Assembly (NCBI GenBank): GCA_000320605.2
Contig: KB445796.1
Span: 628,374 to 692,373, forward strand
DNA length: 64,000 nucleotides
Direction of reading: 5' to 3'
Source: Gelatoporia subvermispora B
Taxonomy: Eukaryota; Basidiomycota; Agaricomycetes; Polyporales; Gelatoporiaceae
A program made the translations under genes and the position numbers. The first letter of the stretch is position 1, and each line of letters starts with the position of its first letter. This document shows, piece after piece, positions 21,784-31,810 of the stretch. The notes under the pieces are model-generated. The model saw nothing but the letters and a program-made list of their open reading frames with translations. It did not search any database and was not told where the DNA came from.

Positions 21784-23428
21784 ATGTCGGATCTAAACAC
21801 CATCTCCCTTTCTAATTATGACCAATTTTTGTAAGTGCGTCGTAGCAACATCATTGAACCCAGAGACTAACAATTCTGTCTCAGCACTGTTCCTCAAGCG
21901 ATAGACCTGGCACTTGTAGGTGCGCACTTGAGCGAATCCTAACAAAAGCCGCATAGGTGATGATAGAATGATAGTTTTGGTTGTCTACGATCACTTCATC
22001 ACGTTTTCAGACGAAGTTAGGCTAATCTGGGGATGCAAACTGACCAGTGTTACGCTATTGTTCTATGTGAATCGCTGGGCCATATTATTATGGGCACTAT
22101 TGCAAATCTGTGGGCTCTTCGAACTTCTACCACCTGCCTCATGGTAAGCACAACTTCAGAACTCTGCCTCAGCTGGCATTTAGCAACTTGATTGCTGATT
22201 GTTCCCCTCAGCTGTGTAACGGAAGGAATGATCAGTGATATATTAGTCGTTGTTCATCTTGCTATCTGGTCATGTACGTGGCTTCTCAAGATCATATCTC
22301 CCGGTATTCATCATTTCTTTTGTGTTTCGATAGTTTTTTCAGCAATCCGAACACACGCGATCAGCTTAGGGAACTGGCGGCTCACTACTCCTGTACTTAT
22401 TCTCACAATGGCACCTGCGGTTATTATGGGTGTGCGTGGACATACTTGCTACATCTCTGAAATGTTATATACTTACCTTGAGTAGTACTGTTTGCGCATC
22501 ATGGCGTCTCAAATGGTGTATGGGCCTGAGCCTGGAAATGCACCTGGCTGGTGCCGGCGCATGTGGAATGAGGCTACTGAGACTCGAGTTGGGATTGTGG
22601 GGTAAGTTCGAATCTATTTAGCAACCTGAAGACATACATTGACTTTGGGCAGCTGTAAGCACACAATGACGCGGCATAATGTCCGGCATCTTATTTATCT
22701 TATTATGGCTTTAGACTCTGTCCCCTGTCTTATACTTGGGGATGTTCTAGTTCTCGCCATCACCTGGTGGAAGACCTATCATGTATATAGGCTCGCGAGG
22801 ACTGTGAAAGTAGGATCACCACTTTCTATGACACTTCTTAGAGACGGTAAGTCGCGCACACTCTCTGATTTTCACCTTCTAATGAGCCCACTCCGACAAA
22901 TTTAGGCACAATCTACTTCAGGCATGTAGTTCATGCATATAGCTTGCAATTCACGATCTCAGACCTGTCTGTTATTGCAGCATGCTTTTGCCGGTATATA
23001 GCTACATGGCAATCGTATCTATTACAGATGTTCGTACTCTGCAGGATTGTTGAGCATAGCTAATGCCTGCTGCCAGCTTAAACCTGACCTATCTATGTAC
23101 AGTCTGATCACACTGTATAACCATTCAACATCACTCTGTCACCCACTATCTGACCTGAATCTCTAGAATGTCCTCGATCATTGTCACACATTTCCTGCTC
23201 GATCTTCGTCAAGCCGCATCTCAGCCTCAAGTCGGTGCCTTGCTAGTTTCACAAACGATTCGACAATCTCCGACTCTTCACTTTGCATCTTTCATCGATA
23301 ACATGGGCGAAGAGCTGACGTACTGCACGGATGATTCTAGTCCTGGAGTTGTCCTCGGGACCGCTACCGTGCAAGAACATGAGACAGTCAATAGTGGAGT
23401 TGTACAGGTCGGGAGACATACTGCGTAA
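21784..23428 (+). CDS. DUF6533 family membrane protein, copy D
   Basis: Exons placed at 21784-21830, 21885-21919 and 21975-22143, with exon 4 from 22212; a later exon lies at about 22,710-22,846 and the last runs from 23,167 to 23,428. The protein begins 'MSDLNTISLSNYDQFL' and contains 'VVYDHFITFSDEVRLIW', then 'GCK' where the other copies have 'GRK', 'VTLLFYVNRW', 'IRTHAISLGNW' and 'DVLVLAITWWKTYHVYRL'. The C-terminal exon carries 'THFLLDLRQAASQPQVG'. It is closest to copy C. The Arg-to-Cys change in the family's most conserved motif could impair it. A 344-bp inverted-repeat element lies 35 bp after the stop. The function is unknown. Confidence 0.72.
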
Positions 23429-23463
23429 CCATGCTTCGTTTCAATCCTGCTGATAGGTAGGTA

Positions 23464-23807
23464 CTAGTGCTTTGCACGGGTCTACCCCCGGGTGCCAGCG
23501 CTATGACCCGTACCCGTACCCGCGGAGGGTATAGACCCGTGAGCACGGGTACGGGTACGTGAAGCGCTGGTCCGGGGTTGGCCAAGCGCCCTCTAGGACA
23601 CTGCTGCGGTGTCAAAAATGGTACGGAGAGTATGCGGGAGCCCTGGTATGGCTCCCGCATGCTCGAATTCGTTCCCAAAGCGCTCTTTTGGGCGCTTTGG
23701 CCGTACCCGCAGGGTTCACGGGTACTAGCACAACGACCCGTACCCGTACCCTCACGGGTAAGGGTACCCAACCCGCGCGGGTTACCCTTACCCGTGCAAA
23801 GCACTAG
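23464..23807. mobile_element. 344-bp non-autonomous TIR element
   Basis: The ends are CTAGTGCTTTGCACGGGT and its exact reverse complement ACCCGTGCAAAGCACTAG. Immediately outside, TAGGTA occurs on both sides, a 6-bp target duplication; the other DUF6533 copies have unduplicated TAGGTA at this position. The inside is rich in CCCGTACC/GGGTACGGG inverted motifs and a hairpin TGCGGGAGCC/GGCTCCCGCA. It has no coding capacity and would need a transposase from elsewhere. Confidence 0.88.
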
Positions 23808-25098
23808 TAGGTACCACATGAGATGCTAATATTTGCGACGCATAAAGTCCATTACTGATCCTCACACATTGCAGGGGGTTTCTCGCACCGTGTGGCTGTC
23901 CGTTTGCACATGTGCAGCGAAGTGGACACGGTCAGCAGAGAGGGCACGCATGATCTACTTTCTTCGGATGTCCGAGTCTCTTGATCTCTGCAAAGCGAAC
24001 AATCACAGAGATCAATTACGGTGCTTACAATGTACATAATTCCATTGAGTCCCTATCCTCCGCTACTTTTTGGGAATGTGTTCGATCCGTGCAGTCAAGG
24101 ACGGAATCGTACGTGTGGGCTACTAGGTGCGCGAGTGTTCTTCCGTTGGTTAACAGATGAGCGAGCCTCTTGCACCTTGCGTAGAGAATGACAACAAAAG
24201 GTTGGCTAGATAGTCTAGTATGGCTTTAAAATCCCCCAGATCGACGTTAATACACTCCTAGTGAGGTATAGTCCGTCTATGAGGCAATCTATTGCCACTC
24301 TCTCGGTCTCCTCGAGAAAGAAGGCAAGGGATTACCCATTCTCGTTCTCAGACAGTGTCTTGCGTGCGCGCTCCGGAAAAAGCAAGCCGCCTGTCGTCAG
24401 AGATTATAAGGCGCACACCGCACGACCCCTCCAAATTCTCCGACAGAATATCTCCGAGGTGTCGGCCGATGGCCATAGGGCTACCCCCATTATCACATCT
24501 GCGTAGGGACTCTTACACGTTAAATGATCGGCGCCGTTCTGTAAATCTTACTTGCAATGTTTATGTTCTTGCACCAAGGTGTGATTTTGCCTCGTCACTG
24601 GAGTAACATCCGCCACCGGGTGAATTGCAGCTATGTTGGGATGTCGTACTTAAGCAACTCCAGGATGCCTGAGAATTGAGCAAGTGCAAGACTTTGCACA
24701 TGGAGCGTAGAATAATGTTCAATGAAAATATGTTGCTCCATCTGTACGACGTCTGGCTTTTGAAATGGCTAGGCTTGGACAGTCACAAGAGGAGCAGACT
24801 CCAGAGACAGTCGCAGCGCCGGGCTCCATGTTGGATGACATTGAATCACGTGGCACGACGCGTGAGGAGCAATGTGGCTCGGCGCGACGCGGCTCCAGTG
24901 TGCCGAGAATGCCGGATGCATCGGCGATCGAAATACTGACACACAATTGGTGATCGCGTTACATTCCAAGATCCGCATCCAAAATCGTAGACCGCAAAAT
25001 CGACTTGCCTTATTCGTGATACCAGGATCTCGCTCAACAGGTGAGGCAGCCAAGCCAAAGTAAGTGCCATCGTAGACTACCGACACGGCAACAGCGAT
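23808..25098. other. Intergenic stretch upstream of the deacetylase
   Basis: No gene is supported; only short chance frames occur. It begins with the continuation of the sequence downstream of DUF6533 copy D and includes the promoter region of HDA1. No clear TATA box is seen near 25,099. Confidence 0.4.
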
Positions 25099-27952
25099 AT
25101 GGGCTCCTCATCTATACCCATGGACGTGGACGCCGGTCCCTCACGTTCAACATCGACCCCGCAACAAGATGCTACGCCCGCTATGAACGGGAACGCTTCC
25201 CCCCTCCGCCCACGAGTGATAGAGGTGGCCCGCGCAACTTCACTTCCTTCAGAGCTACTCCCACCCGATGCCCGTGTCGGCTATGTGTACTCACCAAAGA
25301 TGACGGCGCACGCGTGCGTGAACGGGCACCCCGAGCAGCCCGCGCGCATCGCACGCATCTTCGATAAGCTCAAGGACCACGGCTGCATCGGGCAAATGCG
25401 CCGGCTCCCGATCAGGCCCGCCCTCCGCGACGAGGTCCTCCTCGTCCACAGCGAAGCTCTGTGGGAGAAGGTCCTCGCCATACACTGTAAGATGTCTCTC
25501 GTGATACGTATGTAAGCAATGCGTTGACATTCGTTCATACGTGTGCCAGCGATGAGTGAGCAGGACATTGCAGACTCGGAGTCGTACTACAGCGAGCTCT
25601 CCCTGTATGTGCACCCGAGCACCCCGTATTGCGCACAGCTGAGCTGCGGAGGGGTAATTGAGGCCGCCCTCGCTGTAGCCCGTGGTGACGTTCAGAAATC
25701 CTTTGCCATAGTCAGACCGCCTGGACATCATGCGGAACCTGATGAACACATGGGTTTCTGCTTTTTCAACAACGTCTCGATTGCTACCAAAGTTGTGCAG
25801 CTGCGGACACCGATCAAGAAGGTTATGATCCTTGACTGGTAAGCCGTCTAACCCCAGCCATGTTCACGATGCGTTCACTAAGTCTTCGTAGGGATGTGCA
25901 CCATGGTTCGTATTCACATAGATTCCGGCTTCTCTCAAATTTGAAGATATATAGGAAACGGTACTCAGAAGGCATTCTATGACGATCCTTCTGTTCTGTA
26001 TGTCTCTCTGCATCGATACGACGGGGGCAACTTCTACCCTAACGGTCCCTTCGGGAGCTTGATCTCCTGCGGAGAGGGGGCCGGTCTCGGCTAGTACGTG
26101 TCTGCTCAGCACCTCCTCGTTCACTCCTCCAACCTTTCTGTTAGTTCCGTCAACGTACCATGGCCGGAAAAGGGCATGGGCGACGCAGATTATCTCTTGG
26201 CATTTCAGAAGGTCATCATGCCGATTGCCATAGAGTTTGCTCCCGAGCTCGTGATTAGTAAGTACAAACGGCAATAACTAGTAGATCTGGCTTGACTCTT
26301 ATATTCTTGTGTCCAGTCTCCGCAGGATTTGACGCAGCGGACGGCGATGACCTTGGCGAGTGTCACGTCACCCCCGACGGATATGCACACATGACGCACA
26401 TGCTCTCCTCGCTCGCTAACGGCAAGCTTGTCGTTGCGCTCGAGGTATGTCTGCCTTGCTTAAACAAGGGAGACCAGAATCTGAGGAGGAGAAACTTAGG
26501 GCGGCTACTCTCTGGATGCAATATCAAATTCAGCGCTAGCTGTAGCGAAGGTTATCCTCGGAGAAGTACCCCGCCAACTGCCGCCCATGGTAGCATCAGA
26601 AGTTGCCACAGAGACGATTTGGCAGGTCGCGCTGGAGCAGAGCAAATACTGGAAGAACGTCGACCCAAAGGCCTGCGAGCCTCTCGAAGGCGTGTCTATC
26701 TTGCCTACGTGTTGGACGATTGACTGATCTACCAACAGAAGTGGAAGAGTCTGCTTTCTCGATACCAGAGCTACTCAAGGCGCACCGTCAACAATACCTG
26801 TTCAAGACGCATGGGATGGTGGAGGTGCCGCTTGTCTCGCCAGCTCTAGTTGAACGATTCAGTACCCAAGTGACCTGCACGTACGGCACCCACTTGCTAC
26901 CTGGCACACTTACTGACCCGTAACAGGACCGATATCATGGAGAATCATACTCTGGTGCTCTTCGTGCATGAATTGTGGGTGCTCAACTTCACCAGAACCC
27001 AGCTCGAGTGTTGACCGACCGAAAACGCCAGTGGCAACTTGCGCGCAGAACTTGACTCGGTAACCCACTGCGACCTTAACATCGAGCATTCATACCTGGC
27101 GAGTCTGATCCTTGCCGATGGACGACCTACATTAACAGCCAGACCAGCTGGATTTTTCAAAGTCATTGATTAAGTGGGTCAGAGACTCAGGCTATGCTCT
27201 CCTCGACGTCAACGTCTACCCGAAACCATTCGCGAAACCAGCCAGGGTATGGCGGCGTGATGCTTACCATAATCCACACTCTAACATCATCCTTTGGCCC
27301 TAGTCAAGGAATCACGACAACGACTTTGCAGGCGACGTCCTCATTTACCTGTGGGACAACTACGTGCAGTACGCCTATAAATGATATTGATATACCTGTG
27401 CTGACGTATAGCACAACAGGCTTACCGACGCGCGTCGTGTCGTCCTAATTGGACACGGACCTGCATGCGACTCCCTCATGAAACTGATGAGGGAAAGATG
27501 TATGCGGCCCATACCCTCGACCGGTCTACTATGTTGAGGCTAACTCTCCGCCAGCGGTCAACATCATGAAGGCGGTTTCAGCAGTTGTGCAAGTGGTAGG
27601 GTATCACCACGTACCCATTACTCCCAAAGACCTACCACAACTGCGAAACTGGTACTTCGAGGTAAGAGATTTCTGCATCTCGATGACTCCTGACTTGACC
27701 CCTCGGGTAGAACTCACTTGTCGTTGTCCCAACCGGACATGAAGCGTTACGCGACACGAAGATCATGCGTAAGCATGGCAAGATTATCTGGTCGGGTGAG
27801 TCCTCTCGAAGCTCATGAGACAAAGGCTAGCTGCTTACATGCTAATAGATGAACCCAAGGCCATCAAACTCATCACAAGTGCTTTACCGCTCATCAGGGA
27901 CTTTGTGCTGGCCAAGCTTAGTGTCAAGTCAAAGATCAACGGCGCCGTGTGA
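25099..27952 (+). CDS. hda1: Class II histone deacetylase with Arb2 domain (HDA1/Clr3 type)
   Basis: Zn-dependent lysine deacetylase that removes acetyl groups from histone tails in the nucleus; the Clr3/Hda1 family works in heterochromatin silencing. Early exons are 25099-25486, 25550-25838, a 14-nt microexon 25892-25905, 25955-26093, 26145-26257, 26317-26444 and 26500-26695; more follow up to the TGA at 27,950-27,952. Active-site motifs are present: '[20 protein letters not shown]', 'DVHHGNGTQ', '[19 protein letters not shown]' and '[14 protein letters not shown]'. The C-terminal Arb2 domain shows '[14 protein letters not shown]', '[17 protein letters not shown]' and '[20 protein letters not shown]'. 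The exon 7 donor is GCGTGT instead of GT; the duplicated copy psi-2 has GTACGT there. The neighbourhood holds two broken inverted copies of its 3' half and a Clr4-type methyltransferase about 4 kb downstream. Confidence 0.9.
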
Positions 27953-28987
27953 GATCTCGCTGTAAATATTGTTTGTATCTGCTGGGGGATCTTTGCTTAC
28001 GCTCTCAAGTTGCTCTCGTGTATTTGTAGATGTTAGAGTAGCTCGCTGTGACCTTTCTGATGAAGATTGACGGGTTCGACCGGACGGTAGGACCGTCGTC
28101 CTATCTTGGATGAAGAAATATGGGATAAGCCCATTTTCTTGACAAAAGAGCTTTTGGGAAGATTCTAAAGCCAAGTCAGGCCGCCATTGTGGCGTCATTT
28201 GCACAACTACCGCGCGCCGCTGCACCGCTCGATCTTGCTGTAACGGTCAGAGCCTGATACCGATGACCGCTTGATCGGTGAACTGAAAAGCAAGTGTGCT
28301 GTTCCAAAGTCGGGGGCTCTTGGTAAAAATGTCTCAGGTGATACGTCTATTCGACACCTGTCAACGTGTCGGTCTCCGTGTGAGCTCGGTTGGAATGATG
28401 TTGCCAGCATGGAGACCTTACTGATTACGGGGACACTGGAGTTGCGAAAGCCACCATATTTACATATGGGCATCGAATGGTGTGCGTGATTCGATCGTCC
28501 TGTAACTGTTTGACAGATGTTATCTGCCACTGCACAGGTGATTATACTTCCATCACGCAGAAATAAACCCCATAGGAATTGCTGACGACACTTGAGTGTG
28601 AGCGATCTTCCAAGGTGGGTATTCCGATGGCATAGTTTGGCAGTGTCTTGTGATGTGTGATATTCCAAAGTAGATTCGTCGTGGTACATGCCATAAGTCG
28701 CCTTCCTGCATGCACTTTCTTACACTGCCGCGTAGATGAGACCAATTGTGCATGATTCTGCCTGCCAAGGTGGTCCCCTAGGCATTGGCGTCATTGGCAC
28801 AGAAGGGAAGCTATGTGCAATGGTTGTACTCGGTGAACGAACTGCGACAATCAGCGTGTTCGGTATATGTGCCCGCGAAGAAGTACGCATTTAAGCTGGG
28901 ACGAGACGATGAGTGCTATACAATACGGCTTTCAGCCTCTTCTCTCCAGGGCACCCCGCGGCCCATCGTTCTACAGTAAGTACCGAG
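27953..28987. other. Intergenic stretch between HDA1 and DUF6533 copy E
   Basis: The first about 130 bp are HDA1 3' UTR, also present in both pseudogene copies. A minus-strand frame at 28,207-28,689 (160 codons) has no recognisable domain and no splice support, so it is not called as a gene. Confidence 0.4.
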
Positions 28988-30702
28988 ATGGCAGACCTTG
29001 GCCCAGATATTGCAAGCGATCCAATCGTAAGCATCCTGCAGAGCGAGTATGTTGGGCATGATTGCATTGCATAGCTTCTTTTCATTTCAGTTTTCTCTCA
29101 CATAGCTGGATATCGACGTGCTGCACCGTTGCGACTTCTGGTGCGTTCCACACATATAGTGTCTCCCCTGCGTTGACGAAAATACTCACAGTACTAGTGT
29201 TCTATGATCATATTATGACTCTTCCTCGTGAGATTGATCTCATCTGGGGTAGAAAATGGAGCAGTGTGACAATACTATTTCACTTTAATCGCTGGGCGAT
29301 ATTCGTATGGGCTGTGCAACAACTACCATTCACAGTTCTCCCACTGCTTGAAGCTCAGGTGCGTATGCCGAATTGATAATGCGAAGGGAAATAACTCCAC
29401 ACATTCGTGTTCTATAGAGGTGTGTGGGTCTGACTGTATTGGTAATCATTCAGCTGACTGTGGATTGCCGAAACAAAGTTGTGTCGGATTCTATATTTTC
29501 AACTTCGCTTTTACTCTTCTACTTTTCGCAATATGGGCAGGTGAGACTTTGCTGACGTACATAACGTACGAGAAACACTCAAGTCATTGATGCGATCCCT
29601 AGCGTTTTCTAGTTTCCGGACATTCGGCATTAGCGGCAGAAATTGGTGGCTTGCCACGGCTGTATGTGCACTCAATATGGTTCCGGTGGGAACGAATGGG
29701 GTATGTGATGGACTCATTCGCTATGTGCACGCCCTTTATTGTCTCTGAAACTCCACATAGTATGCTTTCTTTGCCACTACCTGGTACGGAGTTCAGTATC
29801 TTCCGGGATACGGGGAGTTATGCACCAATGGGAACAACCAAACCGAGGCTTCATTCATATCGTAAGTTGTCGTGTGGATAGCAACCCAAGGATCTTCACT
29901 GACGTCTCACAGGTGTACGTCTGCCTTCACCAGCTCACCACCGGCACATTTTCACTCACGTCGTATCAGCCGAGCTTTGCACTAGAATTTCTGTTGCTGT
30001 AGCGGACTTGTTGGTTCTTCTCATCACTTGGAGAAAAACATACGGCCTCTATCGGATATCTAAGCGCAACAACGTCCCCGCGCCAATACTAGGCTTGCTG
30101 CTCAAAGATGGTAAGGGTTACTTCGTTTCGTGCTTTTATAATGCTTCTGATGCCGAGTTTCCTTACAGGAACCCTGTACTTTGTGTACGTCTCATAGCGT
30201 TCAGTCGCACTCGTTCTGTAATACTTTTCCTTAAGGATCCTTCTTGCTCTCAACATCTTGAATGTCGTCGGAAACATGACCAATGTAGAGCCTTATGAAC
30301 CTTATTCTTGATTATGGAGCGCTGATGCATCGATAGGCTTTCTCCTTTACAGTGACCCTGTTCACTACACCGTAAATGCCTCTATCAACCCAACAAGTGA
30401 TCTCCCGCTCACAGCGTGCCAGGATCTCGTCTATTATCATAACCCATTTTCTTCTGGACCTGCGTCAGGTCACATATCTGCCTCCGGACGACAACCATGA
30501 TGATGCTCTGTCACCAAACCGGACTCGCTCGTGGAATTCCCGCCTCAGTCTACCTATCTGCTTTGTCGACAACATGGGCGAAGACCTCGAATACGATTGC
30601 TCTGACGCAATAGAAATTGACAGTGTCGGGGAAAGGGATATCGAAACGAATACTTCCACAGGTGGAAGTTCAGGATTCAGGCCCATAACGAGCTCCAGTT
30701 GA
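28988..30702 (+). CDS. DUF6533 family membrane protein, copy E (most diverged)
   Basis: Exons placed at 28988-29046, 29091-29140 and 29192-29358, then about 29,419-29,540, one starting at 29,611, a middle exon, about 29,970-30,109, short exons to about 30,290, and a last exon ending at the TGA at 30,700-30,702. Motifs are 'LVFYDHIMTLPREIDLIW', 'GRKWSSVTILFHFNRW', 'FRTFGISGRNWW', 'DLLVLLITWRKTYGLYRI' and the terminal 'THFLLDLRQVTYLPP'. Its start, 'MADLGPDIASDPIV', differs from copies C and D. It is closer to the general DUF6533 consensus than the tandem copies, so it may be the source gene of the array. The function is unknown. The splice chain near 30,290-30,400 is unclear. Confidence 0.68.
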
Positions 30703-31248
30703 TGTGGTATGCCCTCGTAGTACGGTGTGCCAGTATCATTGTTGTCCCGCTGATATGGTGCAATACTGAACGTTGCGCCTGGCTCAGGAATTTTTTGTAA
30801 GCAGTTTGGGGTCTGCACTAGTACTAACAGTGCGAGAGTAAGTGCGTCCATGCCGCCGATTGCCCACCGTACTGAGTGTTGCCATTCGTTCCGTTCGGCT
30901 AGAAACTCGCCGATCGCCAGTGGTCAAGTCTGCCATCGGCTTTGCTGCTGACTTGCATATATAATTGGCTGTAAAAGAAGAAGGTATCATACACCGAGAT
31001 GACCGGAATCTGGGCCTGGGTATACCAAGGCAGCAGGATGATAGCTGTCAAGAAAGGAACAAAACATAGAACTTATCGGGATCAGGGTTGACTCAATCTA
31101 CGCAGGGTGGTCCACAGCGTTTACGCACAGTTAGGATAAAATATGCGCTTAAGCATTGAATTTTGTGGATAGAAAAGTACTGTACAAGCTGAGCCCGACT
31201 TCAATCACTCCATATGTCTCTCGGCTGCACAGCACCATCAGCATAGGC
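30703..31248. other. Intergenic stretch after DUF6533 copy E
   Basis: Nothing supported; only short chance frames. Confidence 0.4.
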
Positions 31249-31430
31249 CATCAGCAAAATATCATTCCTGCTTTTGTCGCTTTTACGTCTTTTTTAGTCG
31301 GTAAGCGCCCCCAAAGCGAGAAAAGTACGAAAATCCCAGTCCAATGGGACTGGGATTTTCCCGCTTTTCCTGCTTTGGGCTACCAAAGCAGGAAAAGCGA
31401 CGCCAAAGCAAATAGGAGAATTTCCTGATG
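31249..31430. mobile_element. MITE-like element 2 with long internal palindrome
   Basis: A 182-bp segment starting CATCAGCAAAAT and ending ATTTCCTGATG, related to the termini of the element at 17,248-17,398. Its core, 31,310-31,379, is an imperfect palindrome with about 33-bp arms: CCCAAAGC...AAAATCCCAGTCC faces GGACTGGGATTTT...GCTTTGGG. No coding capacity. A target duplication was not identified. Confidence 0.65.
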
Positions 31431-31810
31431 CCGCCTACTCGCAGCTCGCCTCCACTTCAATCAAGACTACGTTGTGAGGTGGGATATTAAGTGTGTCGTT
31501 CGATGAGAAGCAGGGGTGTTGCAGAGAGTACGACCTATGCGCAAGGCGCACACGCACTACCACAGAGTACAACTCGAACGGCGATCGACAGGATCGGGAT
31601 CTGGTGGGTATACCACGTGCGCATCCACGTGAGCGAGATCTGATCGCGAATTCGAATGCACGCGCGCACGGCGCGCGCGGGAGGTACATCCTGTATCCTC
31701 CTCTATCAGTTCCTCTATCCATTCACGCCTCACTTAAAGCGCCGCCGTTGTTCGCGTCTGGATCCTGGCTTTTGTCTACCACCTGCAGGCTAGCTGAGAG
31801 CGAGGATACT
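31431..31810. other. Upstream region of the SET-domain gene
   Basis: No separate gene is supported. Open frames on both strands here lack family features. It probably holds the promoter and 5' UTR of the methyltransferase gene. Confidence 0.4.

Noticed and set aside
28207..28689. Minus-strand frame of 160 codons
   Set aside because: No known domain, no splice chain, unremarkable composition.
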